NCBI RefSeq assembly: GCF_046156265.1
Contig: NZ_JAWDIR010000011.1
Coordinates: forward strand, 372,001-436,000
DNA length: 64,000 bases
Direction of reading: 5' to 3'
From: CAMDHY01 sp046156265
GTDB taxonomy: Bacteria; Pseudomonadota; Alphaproteobacteria; Rhizobiales; Segnochrobactraceae
The notes beneath the pieces are model-generated. The model was not told the DNA's origin. It ran no database searches and worked only from the letters and a program-made list of their open reading frames with translations. Every line of letters starts with the position of its first letter. The first letter of the stretch is position 1. Position numbers and translations under genes: made by a program. Shown piece by piece: positions 61,062 through 64,000 of the stretch.

Positions 61062-61975
61062 GACAGCACCGCCAGCGAGAACAGGTCGCGCGGCACCGCC
61101 ACGAGCTCGACGGCGAAGCGGATGCCGACGGTGAGCACCAAGAGGCCCATCAGCCCGCGCAGCACCTCGCCGCGCAGCTTGAGGCCCATCTGCGCGCCGA
61201 ACTGCGCGCCGATGACGCCGCCGATCATCAGGATGAGGGCGAGCACGGCATCCACCGTGCCGGTGCCGACGGAGTGCAGCACCGTGGCGGTGGCCATGGT
61301 GCCGAGCGTCTGCAAGAGCGAGGTGCCGATGACGATCGAGGTCGGCACGCGCAGGAGGTAGATCAGCGCCGGCACCAGGATGAAGCCGCCGCCGATGCCG
61401 AGCAGCGTGCCGAGGAAGCCGATGCCGGCACCGAGCACGGTGATCGGCAGCAGGCTGACATAGAGCCTGGAGCGGCGGAAGCGGATCTTGAAGGGGAGGC
61501 CGTGCACCCAGTTGTGCTGGCCGGGCCGGCGCAGCGTCGGCGCCTCGCCGCGGCGGCTGCGCAGCATCGAGCGGACCGCTTCCCACAGCATGATCGCGCC
61601 GATCGTGCCGAGGAAGATCATGTAGCAAAGGCTGATCACGAGATCGAGCGTACCGGTCCGGCCGAGCCGCTCGAACACGTAGGCGCCGAGCGCCGAGCCC
61701 ATCGCGCCGGTGGCGAACAGCACCCCGGCGAGCTTGAAGTCGATCGCCTTTCTTCGGAAGTAGCTGAGCGCGCCGGAGGTGGAGGAGGCGACGATCTGCG
61801 GGGCGACGGTCGCGACCGCGACGGCCGACGGGATGCCGGAGAAGATCAGGAGCGGTGTCAGCAGGAAGCCGCCGCCGATGCCGAGCAGCCCCGAGATGAA
61901 GCCCACGGCCGCGCCCATCGCGAAGATGGTGAAGACGTTGACCGGCGTTTCCGCGATCGGGAGATAGATCTCCAA
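61055..61975 (-). CDS. TSUP family sulfite/sulfonate exporter-like permease (TauE/SafE)
   Basis: This 306-residue membrane protein has about eight to nine helices in two repeats, each with the family's glycine motif: GFISGLLGIGGGFLLTPLL near the N-terminus and GFLGTLLGIGGGFILVPALI in the middle. TSUP proteins move sulfur-containing organic or inorganic anions across the inner membrane. It is the first gene of a two-gene minus-strand operon with the TIGR02186 protein. The 182 bases upstream hold no visible gene. Confidence 0.88.
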   Translation of the reverse strand: MEIYLPIAETPVNVFTIFAMGAAVGFISGLLGIGGGFLLTPLLIFSGIPSAVAVATVAPQIVASSTSGALSYFRRKAIDFKLAGVLFATGAMGSALGAYVFERLGRTGTLDLVISLCYMIFLGTIGAIMLWEAVRSMLRSRRGEAPTLRRPGQHNWVHGLPFKIRFRRSRLYVSLLPITVLGAGIGFLGTLLGIGGGFILVPALIYLLRVPTSIVIGTSLLQTLGTMATATVLHSVGTGTVDAVLALILMIGGVIGAQFGAQMGLKLRGEVLRGLMGLLVLTVGIRFAVELVAVPRDLFSLAVLSW

Positions 61976-62157
61976 GGGCCCAGGTCCATCGGGAGGCGGG
62001 GACAGACCGTATGACTAGCATACGGGAGCCGCCACCGCGATGCTGCAAAGCCAGCAGCGGGCGCGCGGATCGCCGCGGAAGTCCATCGTGGCGGCGAACG
62101 CCGCCGGACGCAACGAAAGAGGGCCCGGCGCGCCTGCTCCGGAGGCGACGACGCCCC

Positions 62158-63219
62158 TCAGGCGGCGCCGAGCACCTGCACGTCGCCGTGGGCGAAGCTG
62201 ACGGTGACGGGCTTGCCGCGCTCCGGCGGGGCAACGGCGGGGTCGTTGAAGGTGTCGAGGGAGACGGCGTTCTCCTTGAAGCGCACGCGGATGCGGATCA
62301 CCGAGCCGAGGAAGCTCACCTCCTCGACGGTGCCGGCGAGCGCGTTGCGGCCCTCGCCACCCGCCGCGAGCGTGATCGCCTCCGGGCGGAGAGCCACCGT
62401 CACCGACGTCCCGGCGGCGGCGCCGTTGATGCCCTCGCGGGCGATCACCGGCTGGCCGTCGATCTCGAGCTTGCCGCCGCCCGGCGCCACCTTCGCCTCG
62501 ATGAGGTTGAGCGTGCCGACGAAGGAGGCGACGAAGCGGGTGCGCGGGAAATTGTAGATCTCGAAGGGGGTGCCGATCTGCTCGATGCGGCCCTCGTTCA
62601 TCACGACGATCCGGTCCGACATCGACAGGGCCTCTTCCTGGTCGTGCGTCACGTAGATCGTGGTGATGCCGAGCTGGCGCTGCACGGCGCGGATCTCCTC
62701 GCGCAGCGAGATGCGGATCTTGGCGTCGAGGGCGGAGAGCGGCTCGTCGAGGAGCAGGATCTTCGGCTTGATGGCGAGCGCGCGGGCGAGCGCGACGCGC
62801 TGCTGCTGGCCGCCGGAGAGCTGGTAGGGATAGCGGCCGCCGAGCTGCGGCAGCTTGATGAGGCGCAGCATCTCCTCGACGCGCGGGGCGATCTCGGCCG
62901 CTGACTGGCCGGCGACCTTCAGGCCGAAGCCGACGTTCTCGGCCACCGTCATGTTGGGGAAGAGGGCATAGGCCTGGAAGACCATGCCGATGTTGCGCTG
63001 GTTGGGGCGCAGCGGCGTGACGTCCTTGCCGTCGATGACGACGCGGCCGGCCGAGGGCACCTCGAAGCCCGCGACCATGCGCAGCGTCGTCGTCTTGCCG
63101 CAGCCGGACGGGCCGAGGAAGGAGACGAACTCGCCGCGCTCGATGCCGAGGTCGACGTGGTGGACGACGGTCTGGGTGCCGTAGGCCTTGCGGACGCCGG
63201 TGATGTCGAGAAACGCCAT
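62158..63219 (-). CDS. ABC transporter ATP-binding protein, PotA/FbpC type
   Basis: This 353-residue ATPase has Walker A GPSGCGKTT, Q-loop GMVFQAYALFPNMTV, signature LSGGQQQRVALARAL and Walker B ILLLDEPLSALDAK. A C-terminal TOBE domain follows (from about residue 280, TVALRPEAITLAAGG). It belongs to the group energising polyamine, iron(III) or organophosphonate import; the exact substrate is not visible. ATG 63219 starts at the conserved N-terminus; a longer frame to 63330 would run into the permease gene. It is seven bases downstream of the permease stop. Confidence 0.9.
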   Translation of the reverse strand: MAFLDITGVRKAYGTQTVVHHVDLGIERGEFVSFLGPSGCGKTTTLRMVAGFEVPSAGRVVIDGKDVTPLRPNQRNIGMVFQAYALFPNMTVAENVGFGLKVAGQSAAEIAPRVEEMLRLIKLPQLGGRYPYQLSGGQQQRVALARALAIKPKILLLDEPLSALDAKIRISLREEIRAVQRQLGITTIYVTHDQEEALSMSDRIVVMNEGRIEQIGTPFEIYNFPRTRFVASFVGTLNLIEAKVAPGGGKLEIDGQPVIAREGINGAAAGTSVTVALRPEAITLAAGGEGRNALAGTVEEVSFLGSVIRIRVRFKENAVSLDTFNDPAVAPPERGKPVTVSFAHGDVQVLGAA

Positions 63220-63226
63220 GTGTTGC

Positions 63227-64000
63227 CTATCTCTGGCGGGCGACGCGGGCGCCGGCGAGGACGAGTTGCAGCAGCCCCATGCAGGCCCAGGTGACGAGGA
63301 AGGCGATGATGGCGAGGGCTGCCGGCTCATAGGCGCGGTTGGCGCCGATGAGCTGCAGATACGGGCCGAAGGCGGGCCGGTTGAGCAGGCTCGCGAAGGT
63401 GAACTCGCCCATCACCACAGCGAACGTGATGAAGGCGCCCGACAGGATCGCCACCTTGACGTTCGGGAAAACGATGCGGAACAGGACCGTCGCCCAGCCG
63501 GCGCCGAGGCTCTCGGCCGCCTCCGTCAGCGTGCGCACGTCGATCGCCCGCATGCCGGTGTCGACGGCCCGGTACATGTAGGGCAGCGCCAGGGTGACGT
63601 AGCCGAAGGCGAGCAGGAGGTCGGTGGCGCGCGCGCTCGAGGTGAACGGCAGCCAGGACGACGAGTTGTAGAGGCGCAAGTAGCCGAAGACGATGACGAT
63701 CGCCGGGATGACGAGCGGCAGCAGCGTGATGAACTCGACGATCGGCGCAAGCTTCGGCAGCCTGAGCCGGATGAAGTAGGCCGTCGGCACGACGAGCATG
63801 ACGCCGAGCACGATGGTCACGAGCGCCAGCACCACGGAGTAGCTGAAGCTCGCCTGGAAGCGCGGATCGGCGAAGACCACGGCGTAGGCGTCGAACGAGT
63901 AGGTGCCGCGCCGCATCCGGAGCGAGAACTCGAAGGTGGCGATCAGCGGGATGAGGAAATAGAGCGCGCCGAGGCCGAACGCGATCCAGGGGCCGACGGT
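63227..64000 (-). CDS. ABC transporter permease, PotC type (partial)
   Basis: The gene continues beyond the right edge; 257 codons are visible, beginning with TVGPWIAFGLGALYFLIPLI, the first membrane helix. An ATG at 63916 is internal. Further helices and the binding-protein-dependent permease EAA loop (EAAESLGAGWATVLFRIVFP) are present near the C-terminus. With the downstream ATPase it forms a spermidine/putrescine- or iron-type importer whose other subunits lie to the right. Confidence 0.9.
   Translation of the reverse strand, partial: TVGPWIAFGLGALYFLIPLIATFEFSLRMRRGTYSFDAYAVVFADPRFQASFSYSVVLALVTIVLGVMLVVPTAYFIRLRLPKLAPIVEFITLLPLVIPAIVIVFGYLRLYNSSSWLPFTSSARATDLLLAFGYVTLALPYMYRAVDTGMRAIDVRTLTEAAESLGAGWATVLFRIVFPNVKVAILSGAFITFAVVMGEFTFASLLNRPAFGPYLQLIGANRAYEPAALAIIAFLVTWACMGLLQLVLAGARVARQR

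Overview
The window is a high-G+C chromosomal segment from an alphaproteobacterium, most likely a member of the Hyphomicrobiales (Rhizobiales). Three things point there: the conserved run nuoA-N, birA, rnj (RNase J), mce, DUF1467, proS, lolC, lolD; the short alphaproteobacterial type of prolyl-tRNA synthetase; and a TIGR02186-type membrane protein. I cannot place the genus from the sequence alone.

Positions 1-8526 are the right part of an integrated element. A tyrosine recombinase gene lies beside a 3' fragment of a tRNA-Lys(CTT) gene that is cut in its anticodon loop. Running leftwards on the minus strand are a hypothetical gene, an AlpA-like regulator, a small gene, a Toprim primase-like protein, a RepA-like ATPase, an iteron cluster that looks like a replication origin, an HK97-type major capsid protein and two small genes. 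Plus-strand cargo follows at the left (ribbon-helix-helix protein, small membrane protein, unknown 291-residue protein). No portal, terminase, protease or tail gene is visible, so this resembles a capsid-encoding phage satellite. Its left end is outside the window.

Positions 8527-23800 hold groESL under a CIRCE operator, an ECF-transporter operon with a purine-type phosphoribosyltransferase behind a clear sigma-54 promoter, and assorted metabolic genes: DUF488, an LhgO-like oxidoreductase, an iron-sulfur (6-4)-type photolyase, usg, tandem Methyltransf_17 paralogues, an aminotransferase and a glutamine amidotransferase. A gene-free stretch of about 1.9 kb follows, built from nested palindromic repeats and a 15-bp minisatellite.

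Positions 23943-32023 form a second operon behind a sigma-54 promoter. It encodes a BMP-type substrate-binding protein, two permeases, a fused ATPase, two isochorismatase-fold amidohydrolases (one very like biuret amidohydrolase), an AtzH/HpxZ-like protein and a following GntR regulator. With the ECF operon this suggests nitrogen-limitation control over scavenging of nucleobase-like or ureide-like compounds (inference).

Positions 32354-47577 are a complete 14-gene complex I operon in which NuoL carries an unusual histidine-rich insertion. Then come birA, rnj, mce and DUF1467; an inserted TctC-like/SDR pair with an AT-richer spacer that may encode a small RNA; proS; lolCD; a 'ligase-associated' DNA-repair helicase and PdeM phosphoesterase; a TIGR02186/TSUP pair; and part of a PotA/PotC-like ABC transporter running off the right edge.
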